A DNA stretch of 64,000 nucleotides from Aphidius gifuensis. Its lineage: Eukaryota > Arthropoda > Insecta > Hymenoptera > Braconidae. Of this stretch, positions 10,815-21,128 are shown piece after piece (within the stretch, counting starts at the first letter, position 1; every line of letters starts with the position of its first letter). Under the pieces are notes generated by a model, which saw only the letters and a program-made list of their open reading frames with translations, was not told the DNA's origin and did no database searches. The position numbers and the translations under genes were made by a program. The stretch lies in contig NC_057793.1 in assembly GCF_014905175.1 (NCBI RefSeq), forward strand, positions 11,346,001 to 11,410,000. The letters are read 5' to 3'.

Positions 10815-11461
10815 TAAATGTAAGCTAATATGTTTAAAAAAATTGTAATAAAAAAAAAAATGTATAAATATATATAAACGAATGGATATATAAATAAATA
10901 ATATCATGTATAATAATTTACTTACGCCAAAATTTTTTTAGTTGATCAAGAAAACGGGTACGTATAAGTTCAAACCTCACCAGCGTACAAAATGAGATTC
11001 CAAAGGCTCGCGCGCTACATTGTTTATTTAATAAACAATGTCAATTTTGGAAAAAAAACTTTCGAAATTTCAATAAATATTCTTCAAGTAGCTATTGATA
11101 TTTTCTTCGCTGGAAGTTTTTTATACGATAAAATTTGTTCGACTCTTTTTAATGATGAAGTTAAAATAATTTAATAAACAAAATCTACCATTAAAAAATA
11201 ATAATTAATAAACATTATGAAAATTTATAAATTATAATTGTTCCACAGGGTTCCCCACATCATAATTAATATTTACTAAAATTTTCAAAGGATTTCTTCA
11301 ATAAATAAAAAAGTTATTGCAATATATGTTTATAATAATGCAAGATTTTGATAAAAAAAACATTTGTTTATTATTTTTTTCTAAACAATAATAATGATTT
11401 TTTAAAAAAAAGTCTAATGAAAGATAATTTTCATTTTTCATTGTTAAGATGTGTATATTTT
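10815..11461. repeat. Right terminal inverted repeat of the DUF7869-type element
   Basis: Inverted copy of 7493-8137, ending at GATGTGTATATTT before a poly-T run. It carries the second copy of the 60-codon outward frame (10992-11174). Confidence 0.85.
10992..11174 (+). CDS. 60-residue ORF inside the right TIR
   Basis: Same frame as in the left TIR (7773-7955) with one substitution. It starts at ATG and ends at TAA. No domain is recognised, and the same caution applies: similarity follows from the inverted repeat itself. Confidence 0.25.
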   Translation: MRFQRLARYIVYLINNVNFGKKTFEISINILQVAIDIFFAGSFLYDKICSTLFNDEVKII

Positions 11462-11950
11462 TTTTTTTTTATTTAACAATTATAATAATTCATATCACCC
11501 CTCTGGTATTGGACAATACTTTTACAGTTTTTCGAGTGCGTAGCGGGTTATTGCATGTAGACCCTCAATTATTGATAAAATATAAATTATAAATTATAAA
11601 AAAATTTTCTCATAAAATTGTATGTGTTATACAAGTTTTAATATACTTATATAAATTATCTATTACTTACCAATATTTTGGAAGAGATTTTACCAGGGTA
11701 ACTATTATTCATTTTTATTTTAAAATAATAAAAAAAAATTATTTCAAACAGGAATCATTCTTAATATACCCAACTGAAATATGACTATGAAATAACTTGT
11801 ATTTTTTTTTAAATTAAATTTTTATCTTATTTCATCCCTGATTTTATTAGGTCGATTCATTAAACGACCGATAGACGGCAAACGGTATTTTTTTTTGTTC
11901 CATCTCTTCACACCTTAACTATTAAAGACGTACAACAGACCATAATTCAA
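11462..11950. other. Unassigned sequence
   Basis: AT-rich, with a more complex stretch (11505-11570) around CACCCCTCTGGTATTGGACA and GTGCGTAGCGGGTTATTGCA that I do not recognise. No open frame of interest. Confidence 0.35.
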
Positions 11951-12157
11951 ATGGCTCTGGATTTTAGTGTCACAAACTCCAGTGTCGTACTTCAGATTGG
12001 TCAATGTGGATCATTTTTCGAGGCAGCTCCACCGAAAAGACTATGTAATTTATTGGTGAAAAAATTTGCCACCCCATTAAAAATGTGGGCGGAAAATAAT
12101 ATCAACGGTGATAGACTAAAAAAAAAAATCAGACAAATTGGAAAGAAAATTTTTTAA
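11951..12157 (+). CDS. Small hypothetical ORF, 68 residues
   Basis: An ATG-started frame (MALDFSVTNSSVVLQIGQCG...) with a lysine-rich C-terminus ending in KKIF. Codon composition over the first 50 residues is less AT-rich than the surroundings, which is mildly in favour of a real or formerly real exon. The tail runs into the AT-rich palindromic repeat at 12160. No family is recognised. It could equally be a fragment of a transposon gene. Confidence 0.2.
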   Translation: MALDFSVTNSSVVLQIGQCGSFFEAAPPKRLCNLLVKKFATPLKMWAENNINGDRLKKKIRQIGKKIF

Positions 12158-12159
12158 AG

Positions 12160-12765
12160 AACGTGAAATATTCACGTTATTTTTTTTTTATATAAAAAAA
12201 GATATATAAAAAACTTGGATTTAAGTGTTTTATAAAAATATTTCTGTCATTATAAAACGGTAAATATATTGGATCAAATAAATATTTTTTTATTTCAAAT
12301 GAAGGTTTATGAATTTCAAAAAAATATTTTTCTCATTGGAAAATAGTAAATATATTGAAATGAAAAAATATTTTTCTAAAATTAATAAATCTTTTTTTAA
12401 AATGAAAAAATATTTTTTCATTTCAATATATTTACGGTTTTATAACCACAAGAATATTTTTTTAAAACGCTTAAATCTTTCATTGAATTGATAAATTAAA
12501 TTTTTTCTAATGGAAAAGTAAGTTTTTCATTTAAAAAAACTAGATACATCTTGATACGACGAATATTTCTTTAAAAATGTTAAATCTTTTTTTCAAACAG
12601 TAAAATCCAAGTATTTTAAATCAATTAATGCATTATTCGAGATAAAAAAATTTTTTTTTCCATTTGAAAAAATATTCTTTTTATTCAAAAAAAATTTGGC
12701 ATGAATAAATATTTCACGTTTTGTAAAAAATTTTTTTTTGAATTCACTGAAATTTTTTTTCAGTG
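12160..12765. repeat. AT-rich palindromic repeat region
   Basis: Built from short inverted blocks such as ACGTGAAATATTCACGT near 12165 (its half GAAATATTTCAC-like sequence recurs near 12710), TGAAATGAAAAAATATTTTT and its mirror AAATATTTTTTCATTTC. Probably a MITE or several. Several small open frames here are all lysine, phenylalanine and asparagine and are composition artefacts. It truncates the 3' end of the R1-like RT. Confidence 0.45.
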
Positions 12766-12769
12766 CTGT

Positions 12770-13280
12770 TATAACTACCAACAAGTCGTCAGCGTATGCA
12801 ATAGCCTTTTTAACAATTTTTTCTTCCAGTGCCTTGATGAGTCCATCGAACTGGAGATTGGACTAATGACTGATCCTTGCGGGCAGCCCTTGGCCGAAAA
12901 TTTAACTACTTGCTCACTGCTCATTTAATCTCTACTTCTCTGTCCTTGAAATAATTAAACAACAGATCATAGATATTCCTAGGACAGCCTTTAATCTTCA
13001 AGCTTTTGAAGATGAGCGGCCACCAGACATTATCAAACGCTTCCGATATGTCGAACAAAAGTCCAATTACATATTTGCATTTATTATCAGCTTCTGAGGT
13101 GTCTTCAATTATATTGCGTAATCCAGTTATTGCATTAGCAGCCGACCTATTGGCTTTGAAACCAAACTGTTGTGTAGAGTTTTTATCTACAGTCATGACA
13201 GTTGCATCAAGGTGCATCTTTATCAATTTTTCAAAAGCTTTGCCTACTACTAGGAGTTCTACTACTGAGATCTTTTGGAT
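12770..13280 (-). pseudogene. R1-like LINE, reverse transcriptase part 2
   Basis: Minus-strand reverse transcriptase of the R1 group. Readable motifs in order are GKAFEKLIK, QQFGFKANRSA, then LLFDISEAFDNVWWP (first catalytic Asp), and after a frameshift KGCPQGS and AYADDLLVVI (YADD catalytic box, 12772-12801). The part before this lies at 14788-15200, beyond the 1.5 kb insertion. Frameshifts and stops show it is dead. The 3' end after the YADD box is lost into the AT-rich repeat at 12160-12765. Active elements of this group use the RT for target-primed reverse transcription in the nucleus. Confidence 0.85.
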
Positions 13281-14787
13281 CCCCCTAGCGAAAATGCCGA
13301 TAGTCGGATTGTGCACTGATCTCATACAAAAACGACACAAAACCGACACACGACTATAAGAATTTCTAAGTCACAAAAATAAATAGTAAGAAGCATTTGA
13401 AAAATAAAATATTAAGTCTAAAAATTTCTAAATAATATTTTTATAATTTGAGACACATTAGAATTTTTTTTAAATAATTTTTTTATTGAAAAAACTCAAT
13501 TCTGTTTATGTATTAAAAGTGAGGTTAGCTGTCAGAATCATCTGTACACGACTGTGAGATTTTACAATTCTCACACAATTCCGACACACGACTGTGAGAA
13601 TTGTAAATCCGACAGACGTACGACAGTATATTTTTATTTTGTATTTAATATAAAAAAAGAGCATTTTATTAATAAAAATTTTTGTTCAATATTAAAGTTA
13701 TAATATTTTAATAATTTTAGGCATATTAGATTTTTTTTTTCTGAATAAATTTTGATAAAAAAAATAATTGGAATCGTCTGTGAGAATTTGCGATTTGCAA
13801 AAATTTTTGTTTAATAATAAAATTATAATCTTATAATAATTATAGGCATATTAGATTTTTTTAAAATTATTTTATTAGAAAATTCTCATTTTTTGGTTTT
13901 TTTTTCAAAACTAATACATTTAATCAGTTTCCCACGTATTTGGTATTTTTGTAACTCGAATGTAATTTGTAATGAAACCATGTATTTGGTTTCCCATGTT
14001 TCCAATTATTTTTTTTGTCAAAATTTATTCAAAAAAAAAAAAAAAACTAATATGCCTAAAATTATTAAAATATTATAACTTTAAAATTGAACAAAAATTT
14101 CTATTAATAAAATGCTTTTTTTCATATTAAATACAAAATATGAAAATATACTGTCGTACGTCTGTCGGAATTGTGTCGGATTTACAATTCTCACAGTCGT
14201 GTGTCGAAATTGTGTCTGAATTGTGTGAGAATTGCAAATTCTCACAGACGATTCCAATCATTTGTTTTGTCAAAATTTATTTGAAAAAAAAAATCTAATA
14301 TGCCTAAAATTATAAGAATATTATAACTTTAATATTAAACAAAAATTTTTATTAATAAAATGCTCTTTTTTTATATTAAATACAAAATAAAAATATACTG
14401 TCGTACGTCTGTCGGATTTGTGTCGGAATTGTGTCGGATTTACAATTCTCACAGTCGTGTGTTGGAATTGTGTGAGAATTGTAAAATCTAACAGTCGTGT
14501 ACAGATGATTCTGACAGCTAACCTCGCTTATAATACATAAACAGAATTAAGTTTCTTCAATAAAAAAATTATTTAAAAAAAATTCTAATGTGTCTTAAAT
14601 TATAAGAATATTATTTAGAAATTTTTAGACATAATATTTTATTTTTTAAATGCTTCTTATTATTTATTTTTGTGACTTAGAAATTCTTATAGTCGTGTGT
14701 CGGTTTTGTGTCGTTTTTGTATGAGATCAGTGCACAAACCGACTGTCGGATTGGTGTCGGATCGGTGTCGCCATTTTCGCTAGGGGG
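13281..14787. mobile_element. 1.5 kb inverted-repeat element inserted in the R1-like RT
   Basis: CCCCCTAGCGAAAATG at 13281 mirrors CATTTTCGCTAGGGGG ending at 14787. Long arms follow, with TGCACTGATCTCATACAAAA and its complement, ACGACTGTGAGAATTG-type repeats and AT-rich spacers. Internal direct repeats such as GTCGTGTGTCGGAATTGTG occur several times in each arm. There is no transposase. Removing it joins GGAT to CCTTAC and gives NSSKDPKRSQ on the minus strand, the expected R1 sequence, so the insertion boundaries are supported. The target duplication is 0-3 bp and the superfamily is unclear. Confidence 0.8.
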
Positions 14788-15200
14788 CCTTACTACTATT
14801 CTTAAGAAAGATTCTGAGGGAGCCTTTCTTTCATGCAGTTGGAAAAATTCCATATTTCATGCATGCATTATAACCGTGTCAAGTACTGCCCTATAATTGC
14901 AACTGCTTTTTTAAAGACTTCTACTTTTATAAGGTCCAAACCTGGAGCCTTATTATTTTTTAATTCGCTTGCCAATGTGGTATGTCATGATAATCAAATT
15001 TCTCGGCATCCTCAGTATCGGGTTCAACGTGCATCTCTCCTCGAGTTGCACGTTGATCCTCACTATCAGTGGCGGTATTATCGTCTGGTACATGGGTATC
15101 GAGAACACGGAGAAAAATTTTCACCAAATTGTCCCCTCCCTATTCTGCAAGCGTTTGCCCATATGATTAATAAGATTGAGTGGGAAAGAAATATATACGG
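14788..15200 (-). pseudogene. R1-like LINE, linker and reverse transcriptase part 1
   Basis: Minus-strand frames read an acidic linker (VLDTHVPDDNTATDSED) and then NNKAPGLDLIKVEVFKKA, the start of the RT palm region found in all R1-type elements (KAPGPDG box), followed after a frameshift by sequence matching the 'NACMKYGIFP' segment of that domain. It is collinear with the RT part at 12770-13280 and interrupted only by the 13281-14787 element. Several frameshifts are present. Confidence 0.75.
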
Positions 15201-15240
15201 TGTCTGTGAGAAAGTGGGTATGAGCTGTATGAGTATATAG

Positions 15241-15582
15241 TATTTGAATACAGTTAAAAGTGTCTTTCATTTGGTCACTAATCAAGCTGATAAAAATAAA
15301 ATAGTATCCATAATGTAGTATATTATAAAATAATATAGATTTATTGTATAAATAATAATAATAAAAATAATTCCGATAATATTATTAATAATCATAATAA
15401 TAGTTATAATAATAACTAATATTATTGATAATATTATTGAAATTATTGTTATTATTATAATATTTATATATTCATAGCATGGATAGTAACAGTAATAATT
15501 TCGATAACATTTTCAATCATACCAATAATATTATGAATTAATAATAATATTAATAGTATTATATCATATATCATTATTATTA
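15241..15582. repeat. AT-rich microsatellite-like region (ATT/ATA)n
   Basis: Irregular runs of AATAATAAT and ATTATTATT with point changes, from about 15342 to 15582. It hosts the TTAA-flanked MITE that follows, and the same kind of sequence resumes at 16066. Confidence 0.6.
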
Positions 15583-15586
15583 TTAA

Positions 15587-16061
15587 GGTGTTACCCGCGC
15601 ATATCTAGAGACCTCTTTCGGATGGCGTTTAGAAACATAATATTTCTATGAGTGCGAAAGAAATAAAAAAGAAGGAGAAAATCTTGTTTCTCACTTCCAC
15701 TCAAGTATTTAGACAAAGACAAAAATTTATTTTTATTTATTGTAAAATAAAAAGGTCTCAAAGCCCTATTGATTTTTATATCAAAAATTTCCTTTTTTTT
15801 TCTTTTATAAATCTCTAGTTTTTGGTAAATCTGTAATTGTTTTTCTCAAAATGGCTAACCAGGTAATGGAAAACTAAACTTGGCTCTCCGTAAGACCCTA
15901 TGTTTAACCTCTAAAAAAGTAGTCGACTTTAACAATTAATTAAAAAATAAGTAGTTACAACAAAATTAACAAAAAATTCAAGATTGCGTATTGTTATTTC
16001 AAGAATTTACTACAAAAATTTCAGCAATAGTTCATTGTTTTCTACCAGCACTGGTAACGCC
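15587..16061. mobile_element. TTAA-flanked MITE (copy 1)
   Basis: TTAA at 15583-15586 and 16062-16065 flanks a 475 bp segment with inverted ends GGTGTTACCCGCGC and GCACTGGTAACGCC. The right part (15890-16040) is similar to 19390-19530, within the second TTAA-flanked MITE, so the two are members of related families. TTAA duplication is typical of piggyBac-like elements. No coding capacity. Confidence 0.7.
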
Positions 16062-16133
16062 TTAATATCAATATTAATATTATAAATATTATTATAAATA
16101 TCGATATTATTATTATTTTATTATAAAAACAAA

Positions 16134-17582
16134 AAATGAATGACGTCGGATATTCTGTTAAATTCCCTTAAAGTAAAAAATTTAGAATATCGATTGCATT
16201 TTCCAAAAGAAACTAAATTGTTGATAGATAGACTATTTATATTTGTAATTTGTTTTTAATTGTATATTGTATTGTTGACTCAGGTATATTACTATTATGA
16301 TTATTATCATTATCATGTAGGAAATAAGGTAGCTAACCATACTGCTTTTCCTTGAACATTTTTATTCATTTAATAAATAAAGTACATGTAAATTTATTTA
16401 ACAAAAAAAGAAAAGTCCAAGGAAAAGCAGTAGCTAAGGAAAAGATGTAGCTAAGGAATTGAGGTTGCCAAAGAATTATGTTTCAAGGAAATAATTCCTT
16501 AGTCACATTAATTCCTTAGCTACATCTTTTCCTTAGCTACTGCTTTTCCTTGGACATTTGTATTTTTAAAAAATGAATTTACATGTATTTTATTTATAAA
16601 ATAAATAAAAAATGTCCAAGGAAAAGCAGTAGCTAAGGAAAAGATGTAGCTAAGGAATTAATGTGACTCAGGAATTAATGTTGCCAAAAGATTATGTTTC
16701 AAGGAAATAATTCCTGAGTCACATTAATTCCTTAGCTACATCTTTTCCTTAGCTACTGTTTTTCCTTGGTCATTTTTTATTTATTTTATAAATAAAATAC
16801 ATGTAAATTCAATTTTTAAGAATACAAATGTCTAACAAAAAACAGTAGCTAAGAAAAGAATGTAGCTAAGGAAATGAGGTTGCCAAAAAATTATATTTTA
16901 AGCGACATTATTTCCTTAAAAAACAATTTTTTGGCAACCTTAATTTCTTAGCTACATCTTTTCCTTAGCTACTGCTTTTCCTTGGACATTTTTATTTTTG
17001 TTAAATAAATTTACATGTACTTTATTTATTAAATGAATAAAAATGTTCAAGGAAAAGCAGTATGGTTAGCTACCTTATTTCCTACATGATAATGATAATA
17101 ATCATAATGATAATATACCTGAGTCAACAATACAATATACAGATGTTAAAACAATTGGTAATTATATTTTAATACAATATTCAAGACGATTTTTTTATTT
17201 ATTAAACTTGTTGTTTTTAATCCAAACCGATCCAAACATGAACATGATTGTCAAAGTTGCATATTTAAAATTACTCGTCGCTAGTCTGCCGGTACAACAG
17301 CAGGCTTAGTATTTTCGATATACAGTCATTGGATGAGAACCGTTTTCTCATAAATGTCGTCTAAAATCTCGACTATAACCTCAAGCTGTCATTTTAATGT
17401 TAATTCGAGTAAAACAAAAAATTATGCTTAATCTATTGAAAAATATTTATGATTAGAATGATTAAAAACAAATTACAAACATAAATAGTCTATCTATCAA
17501 CAATTTAGTTTCTTTGGGAAAATGCAATCGATATTCTAAATTTTTTACTTTAAGGGAATTTAACAGAATATCCGACGTCGGC
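16134..17582. mobile_element. Foldback element with hairpin-repeat interior
   Basis: The left arm begins near 16144 (GTCGGATATTCTGTTAAATT) and the right arm ends near 17578 (AATTTAACAGAATATCCGAC). The arms stay paired through CTATTTATATTTGTAATTTG, ACTCAGGTATATTA and GGAAATAAGGTAGCTAACCA. The right arm is broken by a ~315 bp insert (about 17143-17458). The centre (16400-17000) consists of three hairpin units built from CCAAGGAAAAGCAGTAGCTA and AGCTAAGGAA, the same family as 54615-57190. No coding capacity. Confidence 0.7.
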
Positions 17583-18585
17583 TCGACTGAAATCCCGACT
17601 TTCCACCGCGTACTAGTAACACAAGTTTCACTTCCCACGCGCGTACTGGTAACACACACATTTTTTTTTTTTTTTTGCTTTGTATATTTATAAAATTTAC
17701 TCTGTTATTGTGACAAAATTAAAATGATACTCTGACAATTTACAATGTAGCATAGTAAATATTCAACTTTCTTGGAATTCCTGTAGGTGTCACTAACAAA
17801 TACAGAGCAATATATTTAAAATTACAATGGGGCATAGCAAAATTGATAACGGACTCAGAAATGTCAACTGCTCCCACTTTTTAGTCGACTGCGCAGGTGT
17901 GATTATTTATTTATTTTCCGATTGTTGATGTAAAACAAATAAAATATTATTTTCACATGCGTTATCGTGGCGCAACGGATACCCCGCGGCAGAACTTCGT
18001 TATTTTTCTGTAAGTTTCTGGTTTTTTTCAATAATGGTAACAAATTTTTTCCAGCAGGCTGAACGCGTCTCTTTAAGGCTGTATGTCAAAATATTTAAAA
18101 AAAATTCCCTCTCACAGATTTTGATCAAAGGAGGCTTATTTTTTAAGTGAAATAAAGATCTATTTTATCAAATTTTTTTTGTAATTTTCTACCACGATTT
18201 AAGTGAGATAATTAGGGTCAAAGTTGACAACAATTAACACTTTTTACACATGTATAGGAAGCATCGGCACGTTTTCTCTTTTGTTGAAAAAATGCTCTCA
18301 CAGAAAACCTTCATTTTACTTCAGCATATACTTCTTCAAATTACGAAGATAATAAAAAAAAAATCATTGATTTCTACCAAGGATTTTGAAAGTTATTAAT
18401 TATTTAAGACGAAAATTTAGGGTCAAAAAGTACCGGGTGAAGCATTGAAAATTTGCTGAAGTAGATTAGTGTGTGTAAATACGAGCCGCCCACACTCATA
18501 CTTCTAAAGACGCGGCAGTACAGTATAAAAATTTTAGACATCAGGGGGCGCTTATTATTTTTTTAAATTATGGTTATCAGAGTAT
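17583..18585. other. Unassigned sequence with an internal ~200 bp diverged duplication
   Basis: AAGTTTCACTTCCCACGCGCGTACTGG near 17625 recurs near 61475. Between 18100 and 18440 the blocks CTCTCACAGA, TTCTACCA and AGGGTCAAA occur twice in the same order about 190-205 bp apart, so a diverged duplication is present. No gene is recognised. This block, with the foldback and MITE to its left, separates two parts of the R1-like LINE. Confidence 0.4.
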
Positions 18586-18589
18586 CCCG

Positions 18590-18752
18590 TTGCACCCAAA
18601 GAGTCGTCCTACTTTGGGATTTACATACCGCCTTAATGCTGTTCTTATATTTGCTTAAGGCGATTTTATAGTCACGAGCATTTTTCTTTTAGACGTCGAG
18701 GTCTTTACCACGATTTCGGTGATTTTTCCCTTGTAGTTTGCAAACTACTGAT
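18590..18752 (-). pseudogene. R1-like LINE, post-endonuclease linker
   Basis: Minus strand, directly continuing the frame at 19560 once the TTAA-flanked MITE is removed: ...TAGLSEL joins KSVVCKLQGKNH. Downstream, KNARDYKIALSKYKNSIKAV follows, which has the basic, tyrosine-containing character of the region between endonuclease and RT in R1-type ORF2. One stop codon is present. The element breaks off near 18590. Confidence 0.6.
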
Positions 18753-18756
18753 TTAA

Positions 18757-19555
18757 GGGATTACCTCTGCCAAATTTTGGGGTATACGAGAGGCGATAAA
18801 GCCTATGTTTAATACATTGGTCCGAGAGCCATTGCCAACCTCAAAAAGATGAGTTTTTTATTTTTATTTTTTGATAAAACAATAGTTTTTTGAAATAATT
18901 ATTGTATAATAACCTAATATTATTAATCGCTGAAATATAATTGATCAACTTTTTATTTTTTCAAACATTTATTCAATAGTTAAAAAAAATGTGTAAATCG
19001 TGAAACACCGCAAAAAAAAAACAGTTGGTTGTACTGAGAGTGCGGTTGTGTTAGTGTATGATATAGCTGCTGTGGCAGTATGTGTGTATCAATGTGGGAT
19101 TTATTACTGGCGTTTTTAAACCTACGCGCCACAACACGCGGATCACTATTCGGTGTTGCCAAGCGTACATTAGAATATAGTAGACGTCATATATATTGCT
19201 CGATTAGATGAATTTTTTCATACTTTAATTATTAATTATAAAAAAACTAAGCTCCAAGCCTCTTTAATTTTTTTTCCATACGTTTTGTTTTGTCTCACTT
19301 TATAACCCAATAGTTTCTTTTCACGATGTCATTATTTCGATTGAAGATATCGGTGCTTTAATGGACTTTTTTTTGACAAAAATCGTATTCTCAATAAGAG
19401 CCCATGTTAAAAGTTGTCAACTTTGAAAATTAATAAAAAAATAACGAGCTTTCAAACAATTACCAAAAAATTACATAAAATGTATCAGTATTTCAAGAAT
19501 CTACTGTAAACATTTTAAAGCATTCTCTTTATTAGTGACTGGCCGAGGTAATCCC
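18757..19555. mobile_element. TTAA-flanked MITE (copy 2) inside the R1-like LINE
   Basis: TTAA at 18753-18756 and 19556-19559 flanks a 799 bp segment with inverted ends GGGATTACCTCTGCCA and TGGCCGAGGTAATCCC. Removing it with one TTAA restores the LINE reading frame (SEL-KS), which confirms both boundaries. It shares interior sequence with the MITE at 15587-16061. piggyBac-like origin is inferred from the TTAA. Confidence 0.8.
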
Positions 19556-19559
19556 TTAA

Positions 19560-19926
19560 GCTCTGATAGCCCAGCAGTCCACCATGGACTACGTTTCCTG
19601 ATTGGTTTCGTGCGAGGCATTAATTCCTCACAAGCCTTAGTTAGCACCTTTGCGAGAACATCTGCCATATTTTTGACATCTTCCTCTCTTTCGAGGACGA
19701 GGTGTTCAAGGACTGATTGAGATTGTAGAACTTTAGAGAATTTTTCCCAATCAGCCTTTTTCGTATTGAATCTACGGGGTCCGTTACCGAGAATTTCTCT
19801 TCTATTACTTGGATTTTCGAGTTTAAATCGCGTTATGATCACTGGTAGCCCATTCACTCTGGATTTTCCAGTTCCGAACATATTTGTTCACTTGTGGAGT
19901 TGCTAGGGTGACATCGATGAATGTGC
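19560..19926 (-). pseudogene. R1-like LINE, endonuclease C-terminal part
   Basis: Minus-strand frame with GTFIDVTLATP at its start (the APE endonuclease motif that follows the inserted MITE), then RNWKI, and further on RKRSPWWTAGLSEL, the conserved WW motif just after the endonuclease in R1-type ORF2. A frameshift lies near 19880. It is flanked by the 19929-21126 MITE on one side and the TTAA MITE on the other. Confidence 0.75.
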
Positions 19927-19928
19927 CG

Positions 19929-21126
19929 CACTCAGAGAAGGATAAGTTAACAGTTAACATACCAATATGTTTACATTAAACATACAAAAGTTTAATGTTA
20001 AGATATATATATTAACAATAAACATAGATATCTTAACTGTTAACATACGTATGTTTATAGTTAACATACGTATCTTTACGCGGCCAAATATTTTGATGCG
20101 CCAGTCTACTTCTTGTCATCTTTTTTTTTTGACATTATATTGTGATACTATTCTAATTGTAATATAATATAATATGTACTCGTGTTGTCATAAATTTATT
20201 TAAATTTAGTTTTTTTGTAAATTCATTCTTAATTTTACATTCAATTTTCATATTTACATACGTAAATGTCTTCAACTATCAGCCTAACCTTCAAATTGTG
20301 TCAATTACAGATATCTTAATAGTTAACATACGCATATTAACTATTAAGATACGTATGTTTAATGTTAATATATATATATTAGGGTGTTTTTTTTTTTTTC
20401 GATATTTTTTTTTCTCTTCACCCATCTTTATACAAGTTCATACAACTCTAAATCATGCCCAGAAAAAATTTGAACTCAATTGTGAAATATTTAGAGGTGG
20501 TTCAGGAGTCATTTGTTTTTTCCATTTGATTAACATGGGGTTAATACACTTTATTCACTATTTTGATCATGGAGGCTTTAATTTTCGACCGTTCAAGTTC
20601 ACCTTGGTCTCATTTGATAGAGTATTAAATTTTATAGCATATAATATTCATATAATATTCAGTTTTGATCATTTACAATTAAAAAAAATAGTGAAATAAT
20701 GCTTCAAAAAGGTAGTATTTACAATTTTTCTGAAAAACAAAATTGTAAATGATTAAAACTATGAACTATTATATGCTATAAAATTCAATACTCTGTAAAA
20801 TAAGACCAACGCGAACAGAACGGTCGAAAATTAAAGCCTCCATGATCAAAATGGTGAATGAAGTGTATTAAACCCATGTTAATCAAATGGCAAATGACCT
20901 CCTTCACCTCTAAATATTTCTGTGAAGTTCAAATTTTTTCTGGGCATGATTTAGAGCTGTATAAACTTGTATGAAGATGGGTGAAGAGTAAAAAAAATAT
21001 CGAAAAAAAAAAAAACACCCTAATATATATCTTTGATGTAAACTTATCAGCCACCACCCATTTTAAGATGGCATATGTTAACATTAAACAGGATATGTTA
21101 ACTGTTAACATATCCTTCTCTGTGTG
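19929..21126. mobile_element. CACTCAGAGAAGGATA MITE (copy 1), flanked by CG, itself interrupted
   Basis: Ends are CACTCAGAGAAGGATAAG and the complement CTTCTCTGTGTG. The interior is full of GTTAACATACGTATGTTTA-type palindromic units. It belongs to the family at 52170-52693 and 52808-53352 (524-545 bp); this copy is longer because it contains the 20382-21020 element. The flanking dinucleotide is CG on both sides (19927-19928, 21127-21128), whereas the other copies have TA. It sits in the endonuclease domain of the R1-like LINE. Confidence 0.85.
20382..21020. mobile_element. GGGTGTTTTTT MITE nested in the CACTCAGAG MITE
   Basis: Starts GGGTGTTTTTTTTTTTTTCG and ends with its complement before CACCC at 21020, with TA on either side. 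The arms (20382-20690 and 20700-21020) pair over about 300 bp, including GATCATGGAGGCTTTAATTTTCG. The host MITE copies at 52580-52605 and 53240-53265 lack it, so the empty site is known. No coding capacity; the 133-residue frame it contains is an artefact. Confidence 0.85.
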
Positions 21127-21128
21127 CG

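Larger units (their letters stand above)
7493..11461 (+). mobile_element. DUF7869-type DNA transposon with ~645 bp terminal inverted repeats, apparently complete
   Basis: The left arm (7493 to about 8137) is the reverse complement of the right arm (about 10815 to 11461) over roughly 645 bp with few differences, from ATACACATCTTAACAATG at the outer end to TAGCTTACATTTATAG-like sequence at the inner end. Between them lies a single two-exon gene (8466-10352) for a transposase-like protein. Total length is about 4.0 kb. I could not settle a target duplication because the outer boundaries run into poly-T. The high arm identity and intact gene argue for recent activity. Confidence 0.85.

Noticed and set aside
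17958..18000. tRNA-like A-box string GTGGCGCAACGGATACCCCG
   Set aside because: It resembles the D-arm of tRNA-Trp, but no B box, anticodon stem or T arm follows, so it is neither a tRNA gene nor a convincing SINE head.
20298..20699. Plus-strand frame of 133 codons
   Set aside because: It lies across the MITE-in-MITE junction and inside inverted repeats, with no motif.
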